64,000 bases of DNA from Sulfitobacter sp. SK012 (GTDB lineage: Bacteria > Pseudomonadota > Alphaproteobacteria > Rhodobacterales > Rhodobacteraceae): assembly GCF_003352085.1 (NCBI RefSeq), contig NZ_CP025804.1, positions 1,736,001-1,800,000 on the forward strand, read 5' to 3'. The notes below the pieces were generated by a model. It had not been told where the DNA came from, ran no database searches, and worked only from the letters and a program-made list of their open reading frames with translations. Each line of letters opens with the position of its first letter. Position 1 is the stretch's first letter. Made by a program: the position numbers and the translations under genes. Shown one piece after another: positions 1 through 9,214 of this stretch.

Positions 1-1
1 A

Positions 2-106
2 GCTTGTGGGCGAATTCTTGCCATTGTTGTGGCGACTGTTGCCGCTTTGGTGATGGTGTTGGGTTTGGTGAGCGGGTTGTTTCCTAAACCGTCCATAGCG
101 GTCTAA
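2..106 (+). CDS. C-terminal end of a membrane protein (partial)
   Basis: An open frame enters from the left edge and stops with TAA. The 34 visible residues are strongly hydrophobic (RILAIVVATVAALVMVLG, then LVSGLF) and end PKPSIAV, which looks like the last transmembrane helix and short tail of an inner-membrane protein. Nothing identifies the family. The next gene begins about 40 bases downstream on the same strand, so the two may be cotranscribed. It could be a chance frame; the hydrophobic run is the only support. Confidence 0.4.
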   Translation, partial: ACGRILAIVVATVAALVMVLGLVSGLFPKPSIAV

Positions 107-146
107 ATTCTTGCGAATGCGTTAATCTTGGGTCAAGAAATTAATT

Positions 147-893
147 ATGAAGTGTATTGTATTGATTGGACTGTTGGCTGTGGCTCCTTTGGGGGTGTTG
201 GCAGAACAGGTGGCCCTGCCGGCAAGTGACGCGAAGCCAATTTCGCCAGAACAATCTGGGGTCGCGGTTGCAAACCTCAAAGTAGCTACCAAAGATTCAT
301 TTGTTCCAGAAGATGTGACTGACAATCCTTATAACTTGCGACCACCAGCGCGCCTAGCGGATCTGCCACGCACGCGTTGGCAACATATGCCGGGCAATGA
401 GATTTGGACGCGCGCAGCGCTGTCGGCACTCAAAGATCACGGCAAGCCGTTGGTTGATCTGGTGCCGGGCGACATTGAAACCTGGTGCCCGGCTTATGAA
501 CAGAATGACGATGCCAAGCGGCGGGCGTTCTGGGTAGGGTTCATGTCTGCGCTAGCGAAATATGAGAGCACGTATAAGGCCACGGCCGTTGGCGGCGGGG
601 GGCGTTGGTACGGGTTGTTGCAAATCCTGCCCGCTACGGCGCGCGGGTATAGGTGTAACGTAGGCACGGGAGCGGCGTTGAAGAGTGGTGCGGCGAACCT
701 AAGCTGCGCCGTTCGGATCATGGCGACTACGGTACCACGTGATGGCGTGATTTATGGACCCGGCGGCAAGGGCGTTGCGGCGGATTGGGGTCCGTTGCGT
801 AGCAAGGCCAAGCGGCGCGAGATGTCGAGGTGGCTGAACGCGCAGACTTACTGCAAACCGGTGAAGGACACGCGGCCCCGGACGCGTCCTTGA
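147..893 (+). CDS. secreted lytic-transglycosylase-like protein
   Basis: The 248-residue protein starts with a Sec-type signal (hydrophobic residues 4-18, cleavage likely after LGVLA near 19), so it should act in the periplasm. Residues about 128-172 resemble a goose-type lysozyme/SLT fold: GFMSALAKYES puts a candidate catalytic glutamate at 140, followed by a GLLQILPATA segment like the SLT family's GLMQ motif. Cysteines at 114, 170, 187 and 236 could form disulfides. Such enzymes cleave peptidoglycan glycan strands. The ATG at 147 is used because the signal peptide follows at once. No partner genes are nearby. The family assignment rests on the short motif region and is moderately sure. Confidence 0.7.
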   Translation: MKCIVLIGLLAVAPLGVLAEQVALPASDAKPISPEQSGVAVANLKVATKDSFVPEDVTDNPYNLRPPARLADLPRTRWQHMPGNEIWTRAALSALKDHGKPLVDLVPGDIETWCPAYEQNDDAKRRAFWVGFMSALAKYESTYKATAVGGGGRWYGLLQILPATARGYRCNVGTGAALKSGAANLSCAVRIMATTVPRDGVIYGPGGKGVAADWGPLRSKAKRREMSRWLNAQTYCKPVKDTRPRTRP

Positions 894-896
894 GCC

Positions 897-1331
897 CTAT
901 TGCATAAAGGTAAAGTGATGTCGCCGCGTGGGGATGTCATGTGCATCAAGTGCAGGTTCAAGCAGGCGGGCGGGGGGCGTTGCCTCAAACGGCAAGCGAA
1001 CTTTGCGACCCGTGTGCAAGATCACCGTCGCACGTGTCGAGAAATCGAGGCGTGTATCAAGGCGGATATGGTCGATTTCTGATAGGGCTACCTCGGCCTT
1101 GGCGCGGCCAGAATACCAGCGGATGCTTTGTTGATCGAGGGTCAAGCCGGCGGCAGGGTTTGCCGCCAGATCATAAAGTGCAGGCAGCGTGAATATGCCA
1201 AAAAAGGCGATCACCCACCACGCGGCCCCCACCAAGACATAAGCCGCGAGCAGGGCTGCCCAAACCCCACACACAACCACGGCGGTTAACACGTTGCGCG
1301 CTTGGGTATGGTATTGCAGGGGTGTGATCAT
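897..1331 (-). CDS. small membrane protein with two N-terminal helices
   Basis: The 144-residue product has two hydrophobic stretches at about 14-36 and 38-55 (VLTAVVVCGVWAALLAAYVL, then AWWVIAFFGIFTLPALY). A soluble tail follows with GLTLDQQSIRWYSGRAKAEV and VILHTGRKVRLPFEA, a beta-rich pattern reminiscent of bacterial PH-like membrane proteins. I do not recognise a named family. Its ATG overlaps the stop of the upstream minus-strand gene by four bases (ATGA), so the two are probably cotranslated, with pepN further upstream in the same direction. Confidence 0.65.
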   Translation of the reverse strand: MITPLQYHTQARNVLTAVVVCGVWAALLAAYVLVGAAWWVIAFFGIFTLPALYDLAANPAAGLTLDQQSIRWYSGRAKAEVALSEIDHIRLDTRLDFSTRATVILHTGRKVRLPFEATPPARLLEPALDAHDIPTRRHHFTFMQ

Positions 1332-1861
1332 CTTGGGCTAAAGACATGTGCAAGATCGGTCAGGGCTTCGGATTGGCGGGTGCTTGGGCCACCTTTGCTG
1401 CCTGCTGAAGTGACCTCAGAGAGGATTTCGATGAGAGTAGGGAAAGATGCGCCTTCGTCGAGTTTGTGCAGGCGTTTAGAGAGGCGCGAGAACGCGGGGG
1501 CGGCACCGCCACATTGCTCTACCAACCAGTGTCCCAACACTTCGATTTCCTGAGCCGTGTCACCGTCGAGATTTAGGTGGCAGCGCAATGCTACATCCAA
1601 CGCGCGGCGGGCATCGGCGGTCGGCAGATCGTCAAGCTGCATAAACGCGGTAGCTAGTGCTGCGACGGCAAGGTTTGGATCCTCCACGGCTTCCACGGGA
1701 TGCTGGTTTCCTTGGCGGCGAAACCCAAAGCGGCGCGCTGCACCGCGCACATCCTGGGCGGCATCCATCAACCCGGATGCCATTTCGGCACCGCGTTTGA
1801 CGCGCACGATCACGAAATAGGCGCTCGCAGCGAGGCCAATCAGACCAAGGAGGATAGGCAT
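1328..1861 (-). CDS. membrane-anchored hypothetical protein
   Basis: A 177-residue protein with one N-terminal membrane segment (PILLGLIGLAASAYFVIVRV, residues 2-21) and a soluble alpha-helical remainder rich in Ala and Leu. The ATG at 1861 is preferred over an upstream TTG because GGAG lies eight bases before it. The C-terminal half (RRALDVALRCHLNLDGDTAQ and the helices after it) looks like helical repeats, but I recognise no family. It follows pepN by 23 bases and overlaps the next gene by ATGA, so the three probably form one minus-strand operon. Function unknown. Confidence 0.65.
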   Translation of the reverse strand: MPILLGLIGLAASAYFVIVRVKRGAEMASGLMDAAQDVRGAARRFGFRRQGNQHPVEAVEDPNLAVAALATAFMQLDDLPTADARRALDVALRCHLNLDGDTAQEIEVLGHWLVEQCGGAAPAFSRLSKRLHKLDEGASFPTLIEILSEVTSAGSKGGPSTRQSEALTDLAHVFSPR

Positions 1862-1884
1862 TACCAAAGCTCCGTGTTTTCCAG

Positions 1885-4446
1885 TTAGACGCCGCGAATG
1901 CGTGTCAGCATCTCAGTGGTGTCCCGGCTGAGCGCAGGGGTCGCCAGAATGCGATCAAGCTGTGACTTGATCAGGCTTTGGCGGTCACCGTCATAGCGCG
2001 CCCATGTCTGGAAGGCCGAACACATGCGTGCTGTGGTCTGCGGATTGATCGGATCAAGCTTGATCAGCCAATCTGCCAGCAGCGCATAGCCCGCACCCGT
2101 GGCATGATGGAACCCAGCGTGGTGCATCGCGAGACTGCCAAAAACAGCGCGGAAGCGGTTGGGATTTTTCCAATTAAAATCGGGATGCTTGGTCAGGTTT
2201 TCAGCGATCTCATGGGCGTCTTCGGGATCAGCTTCGATAACTTGCAGGCCGAACCACTTGTCCATCACCAGCCGGTCGTCTTTCCACTGTGCCTCAAATG
2301 CCTTGAGGGCTGTATCCCCGCGACCCGCACGGATCAGATTGGCCAAGGCAACCAGCTGTTGGGTCATGTTGTCGGCGCTGTCGTATTGCGCTTGCGCCTG
2401 TTTGCCGTCGTCGCGGCGCGTAAGCAGGGCAAGGACCGCATTGCCAAGGGCGCGCCTGCCTGATTGCACAGCATCCGGTTGATACGGCGCGGTCACCAGA
2501 TTGGCGGCATAGAGCGCGGGCAGTGCGGTATCAAGCTTGGCGGCCAACGCATCGCGCATCATTTCAGTTGCGGCATAGATGATGTCAGGCTCTGGCGTGT
2601 CGCCTGCGTCATGCAGGGCGGTGGCCAGATCAGATTGGCTGGGCAAGCCCAACATCAGGGCGCGGTAGGCAGGGTCGAGCCCGTCGTCCATCGCCACAGC
2701 CTGGATGCCGTCAAGATAGGCGGGATTGGGACGTGTGCCGTTGCGGATCATCCCCAGCAGTGCATTGCGCGCAAGGGTGCGCCCGGCTTCCCAACGGTTA
2801 AAGGGATCGGTGTCGTAGGCCAGCAGATGGGCGTGATCAGCGTCGTGATCCATAACCACAGGGGCCGAGAAATCGCGTAGGATGGACACAGCAGGGCGCG
2901 ATTTGAGGCCTGAGAAGGTGAAGTCTTGGTTCGCCTTCGTCATTTCCAGCACAGTTGTCGGGGTCACTTCGGCGCCGTCCGCGCCAATAAGGCCGACCGC
3001 GATCGGGATGACATAAGGCTGAGGATCAGGGGTTGCGGTGCTGGCGGGCGTGGTTTGGGCAACGCTCAGCGTCAGGGTGTCGCCCTCAAAGCTCTCTGTC
3101 ACTGACAGGCGCGGCGTGCCGGCCTGCGAATACCAGCGTTTGAATTGGGCAAGGTCGCGGCCGGTGGTGTCTTCAAATACCTGTAGCCAATCCTCAATCG
3201 TGCAAGCTTGGCCGTCGTGGCGGTCGAAATAGAGGGTGACGGCCTGTGCATAGGCGTCATCACCGACAAGCGTTTTGAGCATGCGTATGACCTCTGCGCC
3301 CTTTTCATAGACGGTTGCGGTGTAGAAATTGTTGATCTCTTGAAAACTCTCGGGACGCACCGGATGGGCCAGCGGCCCTTGGTCTTCGGCAAACTGGCGG
3401 CCACGCAGGTCGATCACGTCGCCGATACGTTTCACAGAAGCAGAGCGCATGTCAGAAGTGAATTGGCTGTCGCGAAAAACCGTCAGCCCTTCCTTGAGGC
3501 ACAGCTGAAACCAGTCGCGGCAGGTGATGCGGTTGCCGGTCCAATTGTGGAAATACTCATGGGCGATGATCGCTTCGATCCGCTCAAAGTTCAGATCGGT
3601 TGAGGTTTCAGCGGATGCTAGGACAGCGGAGGAGTTAAAGACGTTAAGGCCTTTGTTCTCCATCGCGCCCATGTTGAAGTCGTCAACGGCCACGATATTG
3701 AACAGATCAAGGTCGTATTCCCGTCCATAGACGTCTTCATCCCACTTCATGCTGTCTTTGAGTGCCTGCATGCCAAAGGCGCATTTGCCCTCGTCGCCGG
3801 GACGCACATAGAGGTTCAGATCGACCACGCGGCCCGATTTGGTGGTGAATTGGCCGGGGTGGGCAATCAATTCACCTGCAACAAGCGCAAAGAGATACGC
3901 AGGTTTGGGCCAAGGGTCGTGCCATTTGGTTTGGTGCGTTTTTGTCTCCACCGGATTGCCATTGGACAACAAGACCGGATGCGGCCCCTCAACGGTGACG
4001 GTAAACACGCTCATCACGTCAGGACGGTCGGGGTAGTATGTGATCTTGCGAAACCCTTCGGCCTCGCATTGGGTGCAATACATGCCGTTGGACATATAAA
4101 GTCCTTCGAGGGCGGTGTTGTTTGCGGGATCAATCTCGACCTCGGCCTCCCATGTGAAGGGGCCCGTGGGCACGTCGCAGTTGAGCCCTTCGGGGGTGAG
4201 CGTCGGCGTTACAGGGATGCCATCGATCTGAGCGGAGATTAGTTTCAGGTTCTCACCATGCAAAAACATGGGGAGCTGGGGCGCGTCGGCGTCTTTATTG
4301 CTCTCCGGATTTGGGACAAAACGCATTTTGCTGCGGACCCGCGTGGCATGCGGATCAAGCTGAAAATGCAGATCGACACTCTCTATCTGCCAGCCAAAGG
4401 GCGTGTAGTCTTCGAGGTAGATGGTTTGGGGGGCGGCGTCGCGCAT
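1885..4446 (-). CDS. pepN: aminopeptidase N (M1 family)
   Basis: Zinc metallopeptidase of the gluzincin M1 family that removes N-terminal residues from peptides in the cytoplasm. The product is 853 residues, close to the roughly 870 of Escherichia coli PepN. Visible hallmarks are the substrate-binding GAMEN motif at about 260-264, the zinc site HEYFH at 296-300 and the third zinc ligand in LKEGLTVF (E319). The start at 4446 is preferred over an in-frame upstream codon at 4488: AGGA sits just ahead and the protein then begins MRDAAPQTIYLEDY, matching the family start. Two small membrane-protein genes follow on the same strand. Confidence 0.95.
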   Translation of the reverse strand: MRDAAPQTIYLEDYTPFGWQIESVDLHFQLDPHATRVRSKMRFVPNPESNKDADAPQLPMFLHGENLKLISAQIDGIPVTPTLTPEGLNCDVPTGPFTWEAEVEIDPANNTALEGLYMSNGMYCTQCEAEGFRKITYYPDRPDVMSVFTVTVEGPHPVLLSNGNPVETKTHQTKWHDPWPKPAYLFALVAGELIAHPGQFTTKSGRVVDLNLYVRPGDEGKCAFGMQALKDSMKWDEDVYGREYDLDLFNIVAVDDFNMGAMENKGLNVFNSSAVLASAETSTDLNFERIEAIIAHEYFHNWTGNRITCRDWFQLCLKEGLTVFRDSQFTSDMRSASVKRIGDVIDLRGRQFAEDQGPLAHPVRPESFQEINNFYTATVYEKGAEVIRMLKTLVGDDAYAQAVTLYFDRHDGQACTIEDWLQVFEDTTGRDLAQFKRWYSQAGTPRLSVTESFEGDTLTLSVAQTTPASTATPDPQPYVIPIAVGLIGADGAEVTPTTVLEMTKANQDFTFSGLKSRPAVSILRDFSAPVVMDHDADHAHLLAYDTDPFNRWEAGRTLARNALLGMIRNGTRPNPAYLDGIQAVAMDDGLDPAYRALMLGLPSQSDLATALHDAGDTPEPDIIYAATEMMRDALAAKLDTALPALYAANLVTAPYQPDAVQSGRRALGNAVLALLTRRDDGKQAQAQYDSADNMTQQLVALANLIRAGRGDTALKAFEAQWKDDRLVMDKWFGLQVIEADPEDAHEIAENLTKHPDFNWKNPNRFRAVFGSLAMHHAGFHHATGAGYALLADWLIKLDPINPQTTARMCSAFQTWARYDGDRQSLIKSQLDRILATPALSRDTTEMLTRIRGV

Positions 4447-4800
4447 GGGGTCATCCTGTCGGAGGGGAAACAAATTTGTTAGCCACACGTTAAGTCCGCA
4501 TCAGGGGGGCTGCAAGATGGGCTTGGGCTGCTATTTGAGAGAATGGATAAGCCATCCCAAGACTGACATCACAAAATGCATGGCTACAGGCGCTGGTATC
4601 TTGGAACTGCCGTGATAAATCTGTCGGCGGCGTACATTGTAGAGGTGCGCGATTGCTGCAAATGATGCCGCTGGTTTAGGGTGACATCACAAAAATGAGA
4701 AATTGGTAAGATAAATTTACCAAAATGCTTGATCGGCTGCGGGAATGACCGTATTGGTTCGGAAACCGCGCGACATAATTGACACCGAAAAGGGGACTTC
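4447..4800. promoter_or_regulatory. divergent intergenic region between pepN and glcB with repeats
   Basis: These 354 bases separate the divergent pepN and glcB genes and must hold both promoters. Three structures are visible: a direct repeat TGACATCACAAAA(A)TG at 4564-4578 and 4682-4697, a perfect inverted repeat TTGGTAA-N7-TTACCAA at 4703-4723, and a weak sigma70-like pair TTGATC (4729-4734), 17-base spacer, TATTGG (4752-4757). The inverted repeat lies immediately upstream of that -35, a usual position for a regulator of glcB. The part near 4500-4560 shows nothing clear. Confidence 0.5.
4703..4723. promoter_or_regulatory. inverted repeat upstream of glcB (candidate operator)
   Basis: Perfect 7-bp arms TTGGTAA and TTACCAA are separated by GATAAAT. 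The repeat is AT-rich and ends five bases before the putative -35 at 4729. GntR-family regulators such as FadR, PdhR and GlcC favour TGGT...ACCA sites, so such a regulator is plausible, but the spacing here is longer than theirs and no regulator gene is nearby. Confidence 0.45.
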
Positions 4801-6915
4801 ATGGAACGGATCAACAAACACGGCCTTGAGGTAGACAGCCAGTTGGTCGATTTCATCGAAGCTCAGGCGTTGCCGGGCACCGGTGTTGAGGCGGATACTT
4901 TCTGGACTGGGTTTTCAGCACTAGTCCACGAGATGGGCCCCCGCAACCGGGCACTGTTGGCACGACGTGGCGAAATTCAGCAGCAGATTAATGACTGGCA
5001 CAAGGGCCGAGCTGGCAAGCCGCATGACGCAGCGACTTATAAGGCGTTTTTGGAGACCATCGGCTATTTGGTGCCTGAGGGTGCTCCGTTTCAAATCGAA
5101 ACGACGGGTGTTGATCCTGAAATCGCGCATATGCCCGGGCCACAGTTGGTGGTGCCAATTACCAACGCCCGCTTTGCGCTGAACGCTGCAAATGCGCGTT
5201 GGGGATCGCTTTATGATGCACTTTACGGGACCGATGCGCTGGGCGATCTGCCCAAGGCTGGCGGCTATGACGCTGAGCGCGGTGCGCGGGTCATCGCATG
5301 GGGCCGGGCGCATTTGGATGCTGTTGTGCCGCTGGCGACAAGGTCATGGACTGACATTGACGGGATTTCCGTTCAAGACGGTGCATTGTCGGTCGAGCTA
5401 AAAGATGATGCACAGTTTGTCGGCCATTCAGATGGCAAAGTTCTGTTGCAAGCCAACGGGATGCGGATCGAAATTCAGGTTGATTCCAGCTCGCAAATTG
5501 GTGGGCAGGACCGCGCAGGTATTTCCGATATCGTGCTGGAAAGTGCCCTGAGCACGATCATGGATTGCGAAGACAGCGTCGCGGCAGTGGATGCCGAAGA
5601 CAAGGTTGTCGCCTATACCAACTGGTTGGGCCTGATGAAGGGTGACCTGTCCGAAAGCTTTGATAAGGGCGGCAAGACCATCACCCGCGCGTTGAACCCG
5701 GACCGGACCTACATGGGCCGTGATGGCAAACCGCTGGTCGTCAAGGGCCGTGCGTTGATGTTGATCCGCAATGTGGGGCATCTGATGACAAACCCTGCGG
5801 TGCTGGACCGCGACGGCCTCGAGATCGGCGAAGGGCTGATGGATGCGATGCTGACGACGATGATCGCGATGCATGACCTCAAACGCGAGGGTGGCAATTC
5901 GGTTACCGGATCGGTTTATGTGGTTAAGCCTAAAATGCACGGGCCAGAAGAAGTTGCATTCACGGACGAGATATTCACCGCCGTTGAGCGCGCTCTGGGG
6001 TTGCCACAATATACGGTCAAACTGGGGATCATGGACGAGGAACGCCGGACGTCGGCGAATCTGATGGAGTGTATCCGTGCCGCGAAATCACGGGTGGCGT
6101 TCATCAACACCGGCTTCTTGGACCGGACAGGGGATGAGATCCATACATCGATGGAAGCCGGGCCAATGGTGCCCAAAGGCGAGATGAAGAACGCGCCGTG
6201 GATTGCTGCTTATGAGGACCGTAACGTTGATATCGGTCTGGCTTGCGGGCTGAAGGGCCGCGCGCAGATCGGTAAAGGGATGTGGGCGATGCCCGATCTT
6301 ATGGCCGACATGCTCGAGGCAAAAATCGGCCACCTGAAAGCGGGTGCGACCTGTGCTTGGGTGCCATCACCGACGGCTGCCACTTTGCACGCGACGCATT
6401 ACCACCACATCGATGTCTTGGCGCGCCAGGACGAGATCGCAGCGGGAGGGCCGCGCGGGACGCTTGATGCATTGCTGCAGGTCCCCGTGCTTGAGGGCCG
6501 GAACCTGAGCGGTGAAGAAATCACCCGCGAACTGGAAAATAATGCCCAAGGGATTTTGGGATATGTTGTGCGCTGGGTTAATCAGGGCGTCGGTTGTTCC
6601 AAGGTGCCTGACATCAATGATGTGGGTCTGATGGAAGACCGCGCGACTTGCCGCATTTCTGCGCAGGCCTTGGCGAATTGGCTGCACCATGGGCTGATCA
6701 GCCGCGAAGAGATCGTGGATGGTTTGAAAAAAATGGCAGTGGTCGTGGACCGCCAGAATGCCGGCGATCCAGCCTATATGCCGATGGCACCGGGGTATGA
6801 TGGGGTGGCGTTCCTTGCGGCGTGTGATCTGGTGCTAGAAGGGGCCACGCAGCCTTCTGGTTACACAGAGCCAGTGTTGCATGCCCGCCGGTTAGAGCTG
6901 AAGGCAATGACATAA
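4801..6915 (+). CDS. glcB: malate synthase G
   Basis: Condenses glyoxylate with acetyl-CoA to give malate, the second step of the glyoxylate shunt and of glycolate use, in the cytoplasm. The 704-residue length fits the G isoform (about 720) and not the shorter A isoform. Characteristic stretches include [17 protein letters not shown] in the N-terminal half, [16 protein letters not shown], the acidic Mg-binding region near [15 protein letters not shown], and [15 protein letters not shown] strong ribosome site (GGGG) precedes the ATG. A GlcG-like gene follows 40 bases later, as in many glycolate-use loci. No glcDEF or isocitrate lyase gene is visible in the window. Confidence 0.96.
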   Translation: MERINKHGLEVDSQLVDFIEAQALPGTGVEADTFWTGFSALVHEMGPRNRALLARRGEIQQQINDWHKGRAGKPHDAATYKAFLETIGYLVPEGAPFQIETTGVDPEIAHMPGPQLVVPITNARFALNAANARWGSLYDALYGTDALGDLPKAGGYDAERGARVIAWGRAHLDAVVPLATRSWTDIDGISVQDGALSVELKDDAQFVGHSDGKVLLQANGMRIEIQVDSSSQIGGQDRAGISDIVLESALSTIMDCEDSVAAVDAEDKVVAYTNWLGLMKGDLSESFDKGGKTITRALNPDRTYMGRDGKPLVVKGRALMLIRNVGHLMTNPAVLDRDGLEIGEGLMDAMLTTMIAMHDLKREGGNSVTGSVYVVKPKMHGPEEVAFTDEIFTAVERALGLPQYTVKLGIMDEERRTSANLMECIRAAKSRVAFINTGFLDRTGDEIHTSMEAGPMVPKGEMKNAPWIAAYEDRNVDIGLACGLKGRAQIGKGMWAMPDLMADMLEAKIGHLKAGATCAWVPSPTAATLHATHYHHIDVLARQDEIAAGGPRGTLDALLQVPVLEGRNLSGEEITRELENNAQGILGYVVRWVNQGVGCSKVPDINDVGLMEDRATCRISAQALANWLHHGLISREEIVDGLKKMAVVVDRQNAGDPAYMPMAPGYDGVAFLAACDLVLEGATQPSGYTEPVLHARRLELKAMT

Positions 6916-6954
6916 AGATCGGCTCTCAATGCTTTTATATTAAAAGGAAAAAAC

Positions 6955-7380
6955 ATGATAGTTACACTGGATCACGCACGTAAAATTATCGCTGCCACAA
7001 TCAAAAATGGCCACGAGTTGGGGCTAAAGCCGCTCTCAGTTGCCGTTCTTGATGCGGGTGGGCATTTGCTGGCATTTGAGCGCGAGGATGGCGCGGCACC
7101 GGGCCGTTACGCGATTGCGCAGGGCAAAGCTTATGGCGCGGTGATGCTGGGTATGGCGGGAACGGCGCAAATGGCGAGGGCAGAGGCACAAGCCTATTTC
7201 ATCACAGCGGTGAACGGCGTTTTTGGCGGACAGTTTGTTCCAGTGCCGGGTGGCATTTTGATCCGTGACCTGCAGGGTGCGGTGATCGGGGCCGTGGGTG
7301 TCACAGGCGACACGTCGGACAATGACGCTGCCGCAGGGTTTGCTGGCATCGAGGCGGCGGGGCTGAAAGGCGAAATCTGA
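6955..7380 (+). CDS. GlcG/HbpS family protein
   Basis: A 141-residue single-domain protein of the GlcG/HbpS fold, seen next to glycolate, glycerol and propanediol catabolic genes and, in HbpS, binding heme. Recognisable family stretches are PLSVAVLDAGGHLLAFERED near residues 26-45, VPVPGGILIRD and the C-terminal GAVGVTGDTSDNDAAAGFAG. It begins 40 bases after glcB with an AAAGGAA ribosome site, so it is likely cotranscribed. Its biochemical role is not settled for the family; here its position points to glyoxylate/glycolate metabolism. Confidence 0.88.
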   Translation: MIVTLDHARKIIAATIKNGHELGLKPLSVAVLDAGGHLLAFEREDGAAPGRYAIAQGKAYGAVMLGMAGTAQMARAEAQAYFITAVNGVFGGQFVPVPGGILIRDLQGAVIGAVGVTGDTSDNDAAAGFAGIEAAGLKGEI

Positions 7381-7479
7381 TCCGTGCACAGTAGCTCTGC
7401 CGTTTTGGGGAGTTGAGGCTGCTGGATTGCCGCGTTACCGTGTGCGCGAGTTTGTTTAGACAACAAGAGGCGTTTTGTC

Positions 7480-8253
7480 ATGGCACGGCCCGTAATTGGT
7501 ATCATCGGCAACCATTTTCTTTTGCACGATCAGTATGGTGTCCATATGGCGGGCACGATGAATTCGGAGGCTGTTCACCAAGTGTCGGACTGCGTTCCAC
7601 TGATCGTGCCAAGCGATCCCGTGCTGAGCAATATCAATGAATTGATGGATGTCTGCGACGGCTTTTTGCTGACCGGTGGGCGGCCCAATGTGCACCCTGA
7701 AGAATACGGCGAAGAAGAAACCCCGGCGCATGGTGCCTTTGACCGGGCGCGCGACGCGCTGACTTTGCCGTTGGTTCGGGCTTGTGTTGCACGGGGGCAG
7801 CCTGTGTTAGGTGTTTGCCGTGGATTTCAAGAGGTTAACGTTGCGATGGGCGGTAGTCTTTACCCTGAAATTCGTGAATTACCGGGGCGGATGAACCACC
7901 GCATGCCCCCCGATGGCACCCTCGAAGAAAAGTTCGAGTTGCGCCACACTGTGCGCTTTTCCGAGAGCGGTGTGTTCCACCGGCTTATGGGCGCGCAAGA
8001 GGTGCGGACCAACACGTTACACGGGCAGGGGATCAAGGACGCCGGGCCGCGCATCGTAGTGGATGGCTATGCGCCCGACGGCACGCCGGAGGCGACCTAT
8101 ATTGACGGCGCACCGGGTTTCACGCTGGCGGTGCAATGGCATCCAGAGTGGGACGCGGGCAATGATCCTGTTTCGCGTCCGCTTTTTGAAGCGTTTGGCG
8201 ATGCGGCGCGGTCTTGGGCCACGCGGGGCGAACGGGCATTGAAAGCGATCTAG
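7480..8253 (+). CDS. class I glutamine amidotransferase-like hydrolase (peptidase C26)
   Basis: A 257-residue protein of the gamma-glutamyl-gamma-aminobutyrate hydrolase (PuuD-like) family, which cleaves gamma-glutamyl amides with a Cys-His-Glu triad. Cys113 lies in the nucleophile elbow GVCRGFQEVN, and His221 and Glu223 in WHPEWDA. The family loop GFLLTGGRPNVHPEEYGE is present around residues 61-78. It stands about 100 bases after the GlcG-like gene and faces the SDR gene convergently. No other putrescine-pathway gene is present, so the substrate is uncertain and the puuD symbol is not justified. Confidence 0.87.
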   Translation: MARPVIGIIGNHFLLHDQYGVHMAGTMNSEAVHQVSDCVPLIVPSDPVLSNINELMDVCDGFLLTGGRPNVHPEEYGEEETPAHGAFDRARDALTLPLVRACVARGQPVLGVCRGFQEVNVAMGGSLYPEIRELPGRMNHRMPPDGTLEEKFELRHTVRFSESGVFHRLMGAQEVRTNTLHGQGIKDAGPRIVVDGYAPDGTPEATYIDGAPGFTLAVQWHPEWDAGNDPVSRPLFEAFGDAARSWATRGERALKAI

Positions 8254-8277
8254 TCGCCTCCCTGACAAAAATTTGCG

Positions 8278-9030
8278 CTACATATGTCCGCCAGCGATTT
8301 CGATTGTCTGGCCGTTGATGCTTTGTGAGCCGTCCCCGATAAGCCATGCCGCCGCGGTGGCGACTTCTTCGGGCAATATCAGCCGCTTGTGGCGGTTGGC
8401 GCTGATCATCATGTCGCGGGCTTTTTCCTCGCTGACACCGGCGCGTTGGGCAATCGATGTGGTGTTGCGCGTCACGATAGGAGTGTCGACGTAGCCAGGG
8501 CAAAGCGCGTTGAACGTATAGGGTTGGCCCAGATAGTCCTCGGAAAGTGACCGAATTAACCCGATCATCCCGTGTTTGGAGGCGGAATAACACGCCGCCC
8601 CCGGCAAGCCGCGCAGCCCTGCGATGGAAGCGATTGCGATGACACGGCCCCAGTCGGTTTGGCGCATGGATTTAAGGGATTCGCGGATGGTCAGGAACGC
8701 GCCATCGAGGTTGGTGGCCATCATGTTGCGCCAAAAATCAAGCTCGGTCTTATGTACCGCGCGGCCTTCGGCGATGCCGGCGTTGGGGATGCAAATCTGG
8801 ATGGGTCCACGTGCCGCGACGGCGGCAGCGATTTTGGACACTACATCGTCTTCGTTACGCACATCCATGGCCATACCGGTGATGCGGTCGGTTGATACGG
8901 CGTCCAGCACTTCTTGGCGGCGTCCGGTGATTGTAACGGTGCACCCTTTCGCCGCGAGATCTTGAGCGATGGCCAGCCCGATGCCCGTGCCGCCGCCTGT
9001 GATAAGCGCGTGTTTGCCGGTTAGGTCCAT
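8278..9030 (-). CDS. short-chain dehydrogenase/reductase
   Basis: A 250-residue classical SDR. The NAD(P)-binding motif TGGGTGIG is near residues 11-18, the NAG motif is in PNAGIAEG, the catalytic serine sits in IASIAG and the YSASK active site follows. The C-terminus INGQTIEIAGGHM is typical of the 3-hydroxyacyl/hydroxybutyrate dehydrogenase-like branch. The start at 9030 is chosen because GGAGAACAGT precedes that ATG and the protein then opens directly with the Rossmann strand (MDLTGKHALITGG). The exact substrate cannot be read from sequence. Its divergent upstream region holds a 16-bp palindrome. Confidence 0.87.
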   Translation of the reverse strand: MDLTGKHALITGGGTGIGLAIAQDLAAKGCTVTITGRRQEVLDAVSTDRITGMAMDVRNEDDVVSKIAAAVAARGPIQICIPNAGIAEGRAVHKTELDFWRNMMATNLDGAFLTIRESLKSMRQTDWGRVIAIASIAGLRGLPGAACYSASKHGMIGLIRSLSEDYLGQPYTFNALCPGYVDTPIVTRNTTSIAQRAGVSEEKARDMMISANRHKRLILPEEVATAAAWLIGDGSQSINGQTIEIAGGHM

Positions 9031-9105
9031 ACTGTTCTCCAATGGTGTTGCCCATGCCGCTGCCGGGTTACTCAGCAGGGACCGCGTTATTTGAGTCACA
9101 CAACA

Positions 9106-9121
9106 TTGATTTTGCAATCAA
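9106..9121. promoter_or_regulatory. palindrome TTGATT-TTGC-AATCAA between SDR and porin-like genes
   Basis: Six-base perfect arms flank a four-base centre. Part of it (TTTTGCAATCAA, 9110-9121) recurs with one change as TTTTGCTATCAA at 9150-9161, forty bases further on. The pair sits in the 184-base divergent region between the SDR and the outer-membrane gene, where a shared regulator could act. No cognate regulator is visible. Confidence 0.4.
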
Positions 9122-9214
9122 AAACACCGGGCTTGTTGTGAGATTCCCGTTTTGCTATCAATTCATACACAGGCAACCTGAAAACAGGGCCACAAAATCT
9201 ATTGGAGCAGTTCA

